A stretch of 64,000 nt of DNA from Myxococcales bacterium (GTDB lineage: Bacteria; Myxococcota_A; Polyangia; Polyangiales; Polyangiaceae), in the NCBI GenBank assembly GCA_025359105.1, contig JANYHK010000032.1, forward strand, positions 1-64,000. The letters are read 5' to 3'. Below the pieces are notes generated by a model. That model was not told where the DNA came from. It did no database searches and worked only from the letters and a program-made list of their open reading frames with translations. This document shows positions 44,196 to 52,020 of this stretch, in pieces (within the stretch, counting starts at the first letter, position 1; every line of letters begins with the position of its first letter). The translations under genes and the position numbers were made by a program.

Positions 44196-45314
44196 ATGCA
44201 CTCCACGAGCGATCTGGTCGTCATCCACAGCCCCGTCGGGGGTGGTCACAAGTCCGCTGCGCTCGCCGTCTGCGAGGCGGCAAGGGCGCGCGGGCTCGAC
44301 GTGACCTTGCTCGACACGTTCGACTACGCCCCGAAGGTGTTCGGTCGCGCGTACCTGCAGGCGCACCTGACGGGGCAAGCCACCTTCCCGCAGCTCTACG
44401 GTCCGCTCTACTTCGCGGCGAACCGGCGCGGCGGTGCGTTCGAGCCGCTCCGCCGCGGGTTCGATCACGTGGCACTCGCGCCGCTGGTCGCCAAGGTCCT
44501 CGCGCTGCAGCCGCGGGCGGTGATTGCGACGCACCACCTGCCCCTCGTCGTCCTCGGTCGCGCGCGCCGCTCCGGGCGCCTGCAGGCGCCGCTCGTCGGC
44601 GTCGTGACCGACTACACCAGCCACGCCGTGTGGGCCGAGCGGGGGGTCGACGCGTTCGCGGTGCCGTGCGCGCTCGCCCAGACCGAGCTCGAGGGGCACG
44701 GCGTCGAGCGCACGCGTATCGCCATCACCGGCATTCCGGTGCGCCGCGCGTTCCACGCGATCGCCGACGTCACGCGCCCCGCGGCCGGCGAGCCGCTGCG
44801 CGTGCTGGTCACGAGCGGCGGCTTCGGCGTCGGTCCGATGCGGCAGATCGTCCGCGCGCTCGCGGGGGTACCCGACGTCACGCTCACCGTCGTGTGCGGC
44901 AAGGCCGAGGGCCTCGTGGCCGAGGTCGAGCGCGAGGCCGCGGCCGCGGGCGTGCGCGCGAAGGTCCTCGGCTTCGAGCGCGACATGCCCGCGCGCGTCG
45001 CCGAGGCGCACGTCGTCGTCGGCAAATCGGGCGGCCTCACCGTCTCCGAGACGCTCGCAGCCGGACGCCCGATGATCGTCGTCGGCGCGGTGCCCGGCAA
45101 CGAGACGTGCAACGAGGAGTTCGTCGTGAACGGCGGCGCCGGCCTCTCGGCCCGTCCCGCAACCGTCGCAGCCGCCCTCGCCGAAGTGCGCGCCCGCGGC
45201 GTCGACGCCCTCGGCCGCCGCGCCCGCGCGCTCGTGCCCCGCTGGAGCGCCGATCGTGTCGTGGGGTGGACCGACGGCTGGGCCGAGGCGCTCGCCGGCG
45301 ATCGCGCGGCCTGA
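44196..45314 (+). CDS. GT28-like glycosyltransferase (MGDG synthase/UgtP family)
   Basis: ATG 44196 follows GGGGAGG; the frame is open back to 44118. The 372-residue protein has the N-terminal HSPVGGGHKSAA (GGGH at 15-18), as in monogalactosyldiacylglycerol synthases, then VIATHHLPL, VVTDYTSHAVWAE and, in the C-terminal Rossmann half, GGFGVGPMRQIVRAL, VVVGKSGGLTVSETLAAG and PMIVVGAVPGNETCN, which bind the UDP-sugar. It would glycosylate diacylglycerol or a related lipid at the inner membrane. It precedes the sugar transporter operon but is separated from it by 160 bases with an operator-like site, so co-transcription is uncertain. Confidence 0.8.
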   Translation: MHSTSDLVVIHSPVGGGHKSAALAVCEAARARGLDVTLLDTFDYAPKVFGRAYLQAHLTGQATFPQLYGPLYFAANRRGGAFEPLRRGFDHVALAPLVAKVLALQPRAVIATHHLPLVVLGRARRSGRLQAPLVGVVTDYTSHAVWAERGVDAFAVPCALAQTELEGHGVERTRIAITGIPVRRAFHAIADVTRPAAGEPLRVLVTSGGFGVGPMRQIVRALAGVPDVTLTVVCGKAEGLVAEVEREAAAAGVRAKVLGFERDMPARVAEAHVVVGKSGGLTVSETLAAGRPMIVVGAVPGNETCNEEFVVNGGAGLSARPATVAAALAEVRARGVDALGRRARALVPRWSADRVVGWTDGWAEALAGDRAA

Positions 45315-45409
45315 GCTTTCCCGTCCGCGCGCGCAATTCGCGCGTGACTGCCCGAGCTCGTGGCGGGCGGCGAGAATCGACACGGGCCCGTCAAATTGGG
45401 CTTGCCTGA

Positions 45410-45433
45410 ACGTAACTCAGAGATACGTTACGT
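45410..45433. promoter_or_regulatory. Inverted repeat, probable operator of the sugar ABC operon
   Basis: Arms ACGTAAC and GTTACGT are perfect and separated by ten bases, so the centres are 17 bases apart, on one face of the helix after about one and a half turns. A TACAGT box ends 37 bases downstream, and the operon start is at 45475. Confidence 0.45.
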
Positions 45434-45464
45434 CGCTCGCCCGCCCCTGGGGGGGGCCTGCCGG

Positions 45465-45470
45465 TACAGT
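45465..45470 (+). promoter_or_regulatory. -10-like TACAGT before the ABC ATPase gene
   Basis: TACAGT matches TATAAT at four of six bases and ends four bases before the first ATG (45475). There is no ribosome binding site at a proper distance, so the transcript may be leaderless. Confidence 0.35.
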
Positions 45471-45474
45471 GCAC

Positions 45475-46671
45475 ATGATGGCAAACGTTGGGGTCGAGCC
45501 AAGGACGCAAGCGGCGCCGAGCGCGGGCACGAGCGCCGGCGAGACGCCCGTTCCCGTCGTGGCGGAGAAGCCCGTGCGATGCGCCGTCCGCGGCGTGACG
45601 AAAGCGTTCGGCACGACCCCCATCCTGCGCGGCGTCGACCTCGAGATCCGCGAGGGCTCGTTCGCCGTCCTCGTCGGCTCGAGCGGCTGCGGCAAAAGCA
45701 CGCTCCTGCGCCTCGTCGCCGGGCTCGAAGAGGCGGACACCGGCTCCTTGTGGCTCGCCGGCAAGGACGTGACGCGCCTGCCCCCGCGCGACCGCGACAT
45801 CGCGATGGTCTTCCAGAGCTACGCGCTCTACCCGCACCTCACCGTGAAGGACAACCTGGCCTTCGGCCTCAAGCTGCGCGGCACCCCCGCGGCGGAGGTC
45901 GCGTCGCGCATCCGCGAGGCGAGCGCGATGCTCGGGCTCGACGCGCTCCTCGAGCGCCTGCCCAAGCAGCTCTCCGGCGGCCAGCGCCAGCGCGTCGCGA
46001 TGGGGCGCGCCATCGTGCGCCGGCCGTCCATCTTCCTCTTCGACGAGCCGCTCTCGAACCTCGACGCCGCCCTGCGCGCCGAGGTGCGCGTCGAGATCCG
46101 CCGCCTCCACGACCGCCTGGGCGCGACCACGCTCTACGTCACCCACGACCAGGTAGAAGCGATGACGCTCGCCGATACGCTGTGGGTGATGAACAAGGGC
46201 CTCGTCGAGCAGAAGGGCGCGCCGCTCGAGGTGTACGAGCGCCCGTGCACCAGGTTCGTCGCGACCTTTCTAGGCTCGCCGCAGATGAACATGGAGAGCG
46301 GCGTCCTCGTGACGAAGGATGGCGCGACGTACGCGGAGGGGGGCGGCCTGTCGGTGAAGGTCGACGAGGATCGCTTCGGGTCCGCGCTCACCCGCGGGCG
46401 CAAAGTGGAGATCGGCGTGCGGCCACACGACTTCGTCCCCGCCCGCAGCGGCGCGGCGGCCTGCTCGCTCAAGGTCGAAATCGTCGAGGCGCTCGGCTTC
46501 GAGGCCTTCGCCCACGGCTGGCTCCGCGCGAGCGGCCCGCGCATCATCGCGCGGCTCGACGCCGAGGAGGCGCGCCGCGTGAAGACGGGCGACACGCTGC
46601 CGCTCGCCGTCGACCCGACCAAGGTGCACCTCTTCGATCCCGAAACGGGGCGCGCGCTCGACGCCGAATAG
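45475..46671 (+). CDS. Sugar ABC transporter ATP-binding protein (MalK/UgpC type)
   Basis: The 398-residue protein has Walker A GSSGCGKST, a Q-loop (VFQSYALYPHL), the signature LSGGQRQRVAMGRAI, Walker B IFLFDEPLSNLD and the switch THDQVEAM, followed by a C-terminal TOBE-type regulatory domain (GVRPHDFVP, ALGFEAFAHGWL). This is the CUT1 class. An N-terminal extension of about 35 residues, Ala/Pro-rich, comes before the ABC domain. ATG 45475 or 45478. Four bases separate its stop from the next gene, so ATPase, binding-protein/permease fusion and second permease form one operon. Confidence 0.9.
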   Translation: MMANVGVEPRTQAAPSAGTSAGETPVPVVAEKPVRCAVRGVTKAFGTTPILRGVDLEIREGSFAVLVGSSGCGKSTLLRLVAGLEEADTGSLWLAGKDVTRLPPRDRDIAMVFQSYALYPHLTVKDNLAFGLKLRGTPAAEVASRIREASAMLGLDALLERLPKQLSGGQRQRVAMGRAIVRRPSIFLFDEPLSNLDAALRAEVRVEIRRLHDRLGATTLYVTHDQVEAMTLADTLWVMNKGLVEQKGAPLEVYERPCTRFVATFLGSPQMNMESGVLVTKDGATYAEGGGLSVKVDEDRFGSALTRGRKVEIGVRPHDFVPARSGAAACSLKVEIVEALGFEAFAHGWLRASGPRIIARLDAEEARRVKTGDTLPLAVDPTKVHLFDPETGRALDAE

Positions 46672-46675
46672 CACC

Positions 46676-48847
46676 ATGGCGCGGCTGTCTTTCGCGGTCA
46701 TCGCGGCCCTGGTGCTGCTCCTCGGCGCCGCGCGCGCGCGCGCCGAGACGGTGGTCGTGTGGCACGCGTACCGCGGCGACGAGGAGGCGGCCCTGCAAGC
46801 CGTGTCCCGCACCTACGAGCGCGAGCACCCGGGGGTCACGATCGATTTGCTCGCGATCCCGCACGACGCGTACTCGGCGAAGCTCGGCGCCGCAGTTCCG
46901 CGCGGACACGGTCCCCACCTGTTCGTCGATCCGCACGAGCGCCTCGGCTTCTACCTGCGCGAAAAAATAGTCGCTCCCATCGGCGACGGCCTGGACGACG
47001 CGACCCGGCGCGCGCTCGATCCAGCAGCGCTTGCCGCGGTGACCCTGGACGGCGTCGCTTACGGCGTGCCGATCGCCGGCAAGGCGCTCCTCCTCTTCGT
47101 GAACGACGCGCTGCTTCCCAAGGCGCCGCCCACCATGGAGGAGCTCGCCGCGCTCGTGGTCCCCGGCGGCTACCCGCTCGCGTACGAGGCGACGAGCGCG
47201 TTTTTCCACGCCCCGTTCATGCACGCGTTCGGCGCGCGCATGCTCGACGACGCGGACCACTTCGCGTTCTTCGGCGACGACGCCGCGCGCTCGCTCGACT
47301 TCGTGCGCGATCTCTCGCGCGCGGGCGCCGTGCCCGAGGAGGCGAGCGGTGCCCTCGTGAAGCAGCTGTTCGTGACCGGCAAGGTCGCCGCGGTGATCAG
47401 CGGGCCCTGGCTCGCCGCCGAGCTACGCGAGGAGGCCAAAGGTCTCCGCTACCACACCGAGCCCTTGCCCATCGTGCGCGCGACCGGAAACCCGATGCGC
47501 TCCTACGTCACGATCGAGGCGGCGATCGCCACGCCGATCGCCACGCCCGCGGCGCGCGCGTTCGCCCGATGGCTCGCCAGCCACGACGCCGCCGTCGTGC
47601 GCGCGCGGCGGGGTCGTCAGGCCGTCACGACGTCGAGCGCCTGGGAGGACCCGCAGATCGAGGCCGACGCCGAGCTCCAGAGCTTCCGCGAGGCCGCTCG
47701 GACCGGAGTGGTGACGCCGGTGACGCCCGCGATGCGCGCCGCGTGGGTGCCGGCGAACCAGGCCATCCTGAAGGCGCTGCGCGAGGACATGACCGCAAAG
47801 GACGCGCTCCTGCAAGCCAAGCACCGGTGGGAGGACACGATGCGCCCGCCGCCGCCGCCCGCCTCGCCCGCGCCCGGGCTCGCGCTGGGCGGGCTCGTGC
47901 TCCTCGGCCTGGCCGCGCTCGCCCTCCGCCGCGCACGCGCGGCTGGCTTCGCGGCCGAGCTCCGCGCGTCGATGCCGGCGTACCGCTACGTCACGCACGC
48001 GGCGATCACCGTCGGCCTCCTCGTCGTCTTCCCGCTCGCGGCGGGCGCGCTCACGTCGCTCTTCGCGGGTACCCGCGATGCCCCGGTGTACGTCGGCCTC
48101 GCCAACTACCTCGGCATCCTCACCGCGCGCGGCGGCGACTTGCTCGGCCACGGCTCGTTCTACCTGACGCTGCTCGTCACGGTGGTGTGGACGGTCGTGA
48201 ACGTGTCGCTCCACGTCGGCATCGGCGTCGCCGTCGGCTCTCTGCTCTCGCGCTCGTGGATGAAGATACGTGCAGTCTACAGGATCCTACTCATCCTCCC
48301 ATGGGCGGTGCCGTCGTACGTCACGGCGCTCGCATGGAAGGGGATGTTCCACCGGCAGTTCGGCGCCATCAACGCGATCCTGACGTGGCTGGGCGCCGAG
48401 CCGGTGTCGTGGTTCTCGCACTTCAGCACCGCCTTCGCGGCGAACGTGGCGACGAACGTGTGGCTCGGTTTTCCGTTCATGATGGTCGTGACCATGGGCG
48501 CGCTCACGTCGATCTCGAAGGACGTGCTCGAGGCCGCCGAGGTCGACGGCGCGACGCGCTGGCAGCGCTTCCGCCTCGTCACGCTGCCGCTGCTGAAGCC
48601 CGCTCTCCTACCGGCCGTCGTGCTCGGCGCGGTCTGGACGTTCAACATGTTCAACGTCGTCTTCCTCGTCTCCGGCGGCGAGCCGGACGGCGCGACCGAC
48701 ATCCTCGTCAGCGAGGCGTACCGCTGGGCGTTCACGAAGGACGCGCAGTACGGTTACGCGGCGGCGTACGCGGTCCTCATCTTCGGCCTGCTCGCCGTCT
48801 CGTCGCGCGTCATGTCTCGGCGCCTCGGCGATCCGGAGGCGGCATGA
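46676..48847 (+). CDS. Fusion of sugar-binding protein (MalE-like) and ABC permease (MalF-like)
   Basis: The 723-residue protein joins two proteins that are usually separate. Residues 1-23 are a signal peptide; 24-387 form a CUT1 binding protein (TVVVWHAYRGDEEAALQAV, DGVAYGVPIAGKALLLFVN, VAAVISGPWLAAEL). A Pro-rich linker leads to a helix (about 397-418, LALGGLVLLGLAALALRRA). Residues about 440-723 are a MalF-type permease with six helices and the EAA loop EAAEVDGATRWQRFRLVTLP (619-638), which binds the ATPase. No separate binding protein gene is near. It should give each transporter its own tethered receptor. It overlaps the second permease as ATGA. Confidence 0.9.
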   Translation: MARLSFAVIAALVLLLGAARARAETVVVWHAYRGDEEAALQAVSRTYEREHPGVTIDLLAIPHDAYSAKLGAAVPRGHGPHLFVDPHERLGFYLREKIVAPIGDGLDDATRRALDPAALAAVTLDGVAYGVPIAGKALLLFVNDALLPKAPPTMEELAALVVPGGYPLAYEATSAFFHAPFMHAFGARMLDDADHFAFFGDDAARSLDFVRDLSRAGAVPEEASGALVKQLFVTGKVAAVISGPWLAAELREEAKGLRYHTEPLPIVRATGNPMRSYVTIEAAIATPIATPAARAFARWLASHDAAVVRARRGRQAVTTSSAWEDPQIEADAELQSFREAARTGVVTPVTPAMRAAWVPANQAILKALREDMTAKDALLQAKHRWEDTMRPPPPPASPAPGLALGGLVLLGLAALALRRARAAGFAAELRASMPAYRYVTHAAITVGLLVVFPLAAGALTSLFAGTRDAPVYVGLANYLGILTARGGDLLGHGSFYLTLLVTVVWTVVNVSLHVGIGVAVGSLLSRSWMKIRAVYRILLILPWAVPSYVTALAWKGMFHRQFGAINAILTWLGAEPVSWFSHFSTAFAANVATNVWLGFPFMMVVTMGALTSISKDVLEAAEVDGATRWQRFRLVTLPLLKPALLPAVVLGAVWTFNMFNVVFLVSGGEPDGATDILVSEAYRWAFTKDAQYGYAAAYAVLIFGLLAVSSRVMSRRLGDPEAA

Positions 48848-49695
48848 ACGACGCCAAGCCGACCCGCTTCGAGGTCGTCGCCGTGCACGGCCTCTTGCTC
48901 CTCGCGGTCGCTTTCGCGGTGTATCCGCTCCTGTGGGTCGTCGCGCTGGCGCTGTCCCCCGCCGGGATGCAGGGCGGCGCCCTGCCGCTTCCCAAGGATC
49001 CGTCGCTCGCCAATTTCGTCCGCGTGCTCGGCGGGGGCGGGGGCGAGAAGGCGTGGCTCTTCGCGACGCAGACGTTCAACTCGCTCGTCGTGTCGCTGGC
49101 CACCGCGTTCATGGCCGTCGCGATCGCGACGCCGGCGGCGTACGCGCTCGCGCGGTTCAAGTTCGTCGGGCAGCGCACGGGCATGCGCACGCTGCTCGCG
49201 ACGCAGATGTTTCCAGCGGTGGCGAGCGCCGTCCCGCTCTACTTGTTGCTCGACACGCTCCACCTGCTCGACACGCGCGCGGGGCTCGTCCTCGTCTACG
49301 CGTCGACGGCGGTGCCCTTCGCGATCTTCCAGCTGCGGGGCGCATTCCTGTCGATCCCGGTCGACATCGAAGAGGCCGCGATGGTCGACGGCGCGACGCG
49401 CACGCAGGCGTTCCTGCGCGTCGTGCTCCCCGCGGCGCGGCCGGCGATCGCCGTCACGGCGCTCTTCGCGTTCATGAGCGCGTGGAACGAGTTCATCCTC
49501 GCGGCGACGATCCTGTCGCGCGAGAGCGCATTCACGCTGCCGGTCGTACTGCAGAAGTTCGTCGGGGAGCACGACGCGGCGTGGGGGCCGTTCGCCGCCG
49601 GGGCGATCCTGGTGAGCGTGCCAGTGATGGCGCTCTTCTACGTGGCGCAACGGCAGCTCGTGAGCGGCCTGACGGCGGGCGGCGTGAAGGGCTGA
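48844..49695 (+). CDS. Sugar ABC transporter permease (MalG-like)
   Basis: The 283-residue protein has six membrane helices (first at about 9-32), the conserved FNSLVVSLATAFMAVAIATP, and the EAA loop EEAAMVDGATRTQAFLRVVL for contact with the ATPase. This is the MalG side of the heterodimer, with MalF fused to the binding protein in the gene before. ATG 48844 overlaps that gene's stop by four bases. The substrate is probably a sugar or glycerol-phosphate, by the CUT1 class. A hairpin at 49698-49723 follows the stop. Confidence 0.92.
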   Translation: MNDAKPTRFEVVAVHGLLLLAVAFAVYPLLWVVALALSPAGMQGGALPLPKDPSLANFVRVLGGGGGEKAWLFATQTFNSLVVSLATAFMAVAIATPAAYALARFKFVGQRTGMRTLLATQMFPAVASAVPLYLLLDTLHLLDTRAGLVLVYASTAVPFAIFQLRGAFLSIPVDIEEAAMVDGATRTQAFLRVVLPAARPAIAVTALFAFMSAWNEFILAATILSRESAFTLPVVLQKFVGEHDAAWGPFAAGAILVSVPVMALFYVAQRQLVSGLTAGGVKG

Positions 49696-49697
49696 GT

Positions 49698-49723
49698 GTC
49701 GTTTGCCCTTCCGGCCAAACGAC
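49698..49723. terminator. Hairpin after the ABC transporter operon
   Basis: Arms GTCGTTTG and CAAACGAC pair perfectly around ten bases, two bases after the stop codon of the permease. No T-tract follows, so termination may need Rho; a regulatory role for the next gene is possible. Confidence 0.45.
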
Positions 49724-49731
49724 GTTGGCTC

Positions 49732-49737
49732 TACGGT
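49732..49737 (+). promoter_or_regulatory. -10-like TACGGT before the gene at 49744
   Basis: GCTCTACGGT ends six bases before the ATG. It follows the hairpin at 49698, which suggests a new transcript beginning here. Confidence 0.3.
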
Positions 49738-49743
49738 CCTCCA

Positions 49744-50733
49744 ATGGTCCGGTGGTCGCGGCGGTTCATGCTCCTGACCGCCGCCGCGCTCGCGTGGAGT
49801 GCGGTGGCGGGCGCGCAGAGCGACGACGTGGTCGCGCGCTCCAACGTGCTCTTCGAGGACGGCAAGCGGCTGCTGGCCGAGGGGAAGGTCGGGGAGGCGT
49901 GCGACAAGCTCGCCGAGAGCAACCGGCTCGCGGCGCGGGGCGGCACGCTTCTGAACCTGGGGCTCTGCCACGAGCAGCAGGGCAAGCTGCTCGCGGCCCG
50001 GCGGGAGCTTCGCGACGCGCTGGCGCTCGCGAAGCGCGACGCGCGGGCGGACCGGATCCCGATCGCGGCCGAGCACCTCGCGGCGGTGGAGGCGCGCCTT
50101 TCGTTCCTGAAGCTCGTTCCGCCGCCGAACGTGGGCGAGGACAAGGTCGAGATTCGCATCGACGACGCCCCGATCGCCCGGCGCGAGTGGTCGGCGGTCG
50201 CGGTCGAGGCGGGGCGCCACGTCCTCGTCGCAACGGCCAGCGGATTCCGTCCGCGCGAGTCGGTCGTGACCGTTCCGGAGGGGCCGCCGCAACGGCTCAC
50301 CACACCGATCGAGGCGCTCGTGCCCGAGGGTGCCGGCCCCGCAACGGCGACGACGCCGCCCGCGCCGGCCGACGCCAACGCGAAGACGACCCACGCCGAC
50401 GCCGCCGTGCCTTCCGGCGCCGCACCACTCCGGACGGCGGCGCTCGTCGCCGGGATCACGGGCGTCGCCGTGAGCCTCATCACCGGCGCGTGGGCGCTCG
50501 AACGCAAGGGCGTGGTGCGCGCTCACTGCAATGCGGACAGCAAGGCGTGCGATCCCGACGGCAGCGACGCCGCGTCGCTCGGGCGCGCCCTCGTCATCAC
50601 CAGCACCGTGGCCTTCGCGGTGGGCGCAGTCGGCTTCGGCGCGTGGCTGGTGTTGCCCGATGGCCGGGCGCCTGGCGGCGCGGGGACTGGCGGCGCGCGG
50701 GCGGCGGGATTCACGCTGGGCGGAGCCTTCTAA
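49744..50733 (+). CDS. Secreted TPR/PEGA-like protein with two C-terminal membrane helices
   Basis: ATG 49744 begins a signal peptide (FMLLTAAALAWSAVAGAQ). Residues about 28-110 hold a TPR-type pair (FEDGKRLLAEGKVGEACDKL, LLNLGLCHEQQGKLLAARRE). Residues about 125-195 are a PEGA-like beta-sandwich (LVPPPNVGEDKVEIRIDDAP, AVEAGRHVLVATASGF). Two helices follow (TAALVAGITGVAVSLITGAWAL; ALVITSTVAFAVGAVGFGAWLV). This order (signal, TPR, PEGA, two helices) is frequent in myxobacteria, with unknown role, often near Ser/Thr kinases as here. The stop overlaps the ATG of the next gene as TAATG. Confidence 0.8.
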   Translation: MVRWSRRFMLLTAAALAWSAVAGAQSDDVVARSNVLFEDGKRLLAEGKVGEACDKLAESNRLAARGGTLLNLGLCHEQQGKLLAARRELRDALALAKRDARADRIPIAAEHLAAVEARLSFLKLVPPPNVGEDKVEIRIDDAPIARREWSAVAVEAGRHVLVATASGFRPRESVVTVPEGPPQRLTTPIEALVPEGAGPATATTPPAPADANAKTTHADAAVPSGAAPLRTAALVAGITGVAVSLITGAWALERKGVVRAHCNADSKACDPDGSDAASLGRALVITSTVAFAVGAVGFGAWLVLPDGRAPGGAGTGGARAAGFTLGGAF

Positions 50734-51947
50734 TGCGGCGGCTGCGGCTGAGCCGATGGACGGCGACGGCTGCGCTTTTGCCGGCCCTCGGCGGTTGCTG
50801 GGTCGTACTCGGCGAGTCGTTCACCGGGTACACGAACGCCGGCCCCTCCAGCGACGCGGGAAACGCGGGCGACACGGGCAAAGGACCCGACACGGCGTCC
50901 GGGGGCGACGCGGCGGGCGACGGAGGCGCGAGCGACGCGGCGAGCACACCGCACATGATCGACGACTGCCTGCCCACCTTCGTCGTCGCGAACGGCATCG
51001 AGTACCCAGCGCACGCGCCCCCAGCGCTGGACATCACCGGCACGCTGCAGGTCGACACCGACACCTACGCCGGCTGCGTCCCCGTCGGAAAAAGCACGCC
51101 GTACTGCCTGCTCCTTTATTACAGCCTGCACATCGGCACGGACGCGAAGCTGCAGACGGTCGGCTCGCGGCCGCTCGTCATCATGACGGTTCAAAATCTG
51201 ACGATGGAGAACAACTCCCTCCTCGACGTCGCAGGCGGCGACACGGGCTCGTTCCCCGGCGTAGGCGACCACGCAAAGGGCGCGGCGACGGGGGCCGGCG
51301 GCGGCGGCGGCAACGCCGAGCCGGGCGGAGCCTCGACGTGCGGAGCGACGGGCGGCTCGCCCATCACGACCGGGCTCATCGCCGGCGGAAACGGCGGCGG
51401 CGCACTCGACGCGCGGCAGGGGTGCCGTCTCGGCGGCAGCGGCGGCGGCGCGGTGCAGCTCGTCTCGCTGTGCGGGACGATCACGATCCGCGGCACGATC
51501 GAAGCGAGCGGAGGCGGAGGCGGAGGCGGCGCGGCGAGCGACCAGACCTGCCCCGACGGCTACGGCGGTGGCGCGGGCGGCACGGTGTGGATGCAGGCCG
51601 ACAAGAAGATTCTGTTCGACACCGCGACCTCGAACATCAACCTCACGGGCGGCGGAGGAGGAGGAGGCGCCTGCCGCCCCACTGCCGGCGATCCGTGGAC
51701 GAGCGGCGGCGCCGCCTCGCGCGCCGACGCCGGCGTCGGCGCGACGTGCGCAGGGGCGACAGGCGGCCTCGGCGGGCAAGGCGGCGTCGGGGGCCAGGCC
51801 GGCGCAGCGCGACCTCCGGGCGTCGGCGGGCAAGGCACGGGCGAATCGCACTGCGGGGGCGGCGGCGGCGCGCGGGGGCGCCTGGTGCTTCAGGCGCCGG
51901 AAACGACGTGCGCCGACGTCACGACCACCGGGGTCTGCTCCCCCTGA
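50733..51947 (+). CDS. Gly-rich lipoprotein
   Basis: The 404-residue product has lipobox LGGC (Cys22), an Asp/Gly/Ala-rich linker, then a beta-rich body in which Gly runs alternate with strands (NLTMENNSLLDVAGGDTG, LGGSGGGAVQLVSLCGTITI, IEASGGGGGGGAAS). The pattern, with paired Cys, resembles the right-handed beta-helix or filamentous surface proteins with GGxGG turns found in myxobacteria. No catalytic motif. The start overlaps the preceding PEGA-like gene by one base, so the two are likely translated together. Confidence 0.7.
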   Translation: MRRLRLSRWTATAALLPALGGCWVVLGESFTGYTNAGPSSDAGNAGDTGKGPDTASGGDAAGDGGASDAASTPHMIDDCLPTFVVANGIEYPAHAPPALDITGTLQVDTDTYAGCVPVGKSTPYCLLLYYSLHIGTDAKLQTVGSRPLVIMTVQNLTMENNSLLDVAGGDTGSFPGVGDHAKGAATGAGGGGGNAEPGGASTCGATGGSPITTGLIAGGNGGGALDARQGCRLGGSGGGAVQLVSLCGTITIRGTIEASGGGGGGGAASDQTCPDGYGGGAGGTVWMQADKKILFDTATSNINLTGGGGGGGACRPTAGDPWTSGGAASRADAGVGATCAGATGGLGGQGGVGGQAGAARPPGVGGQGTGESHCGGGGGARGRLVLQAPETTCADVTTTGVCSP

Positions 51948-52020
51948 AGAGTCGCCCGTTGCGGTGAAACGACCGCGGTTCTCAACTTCAGGCCCGTTTC
52001 GGGGCAGACTGAGGGCTGCC

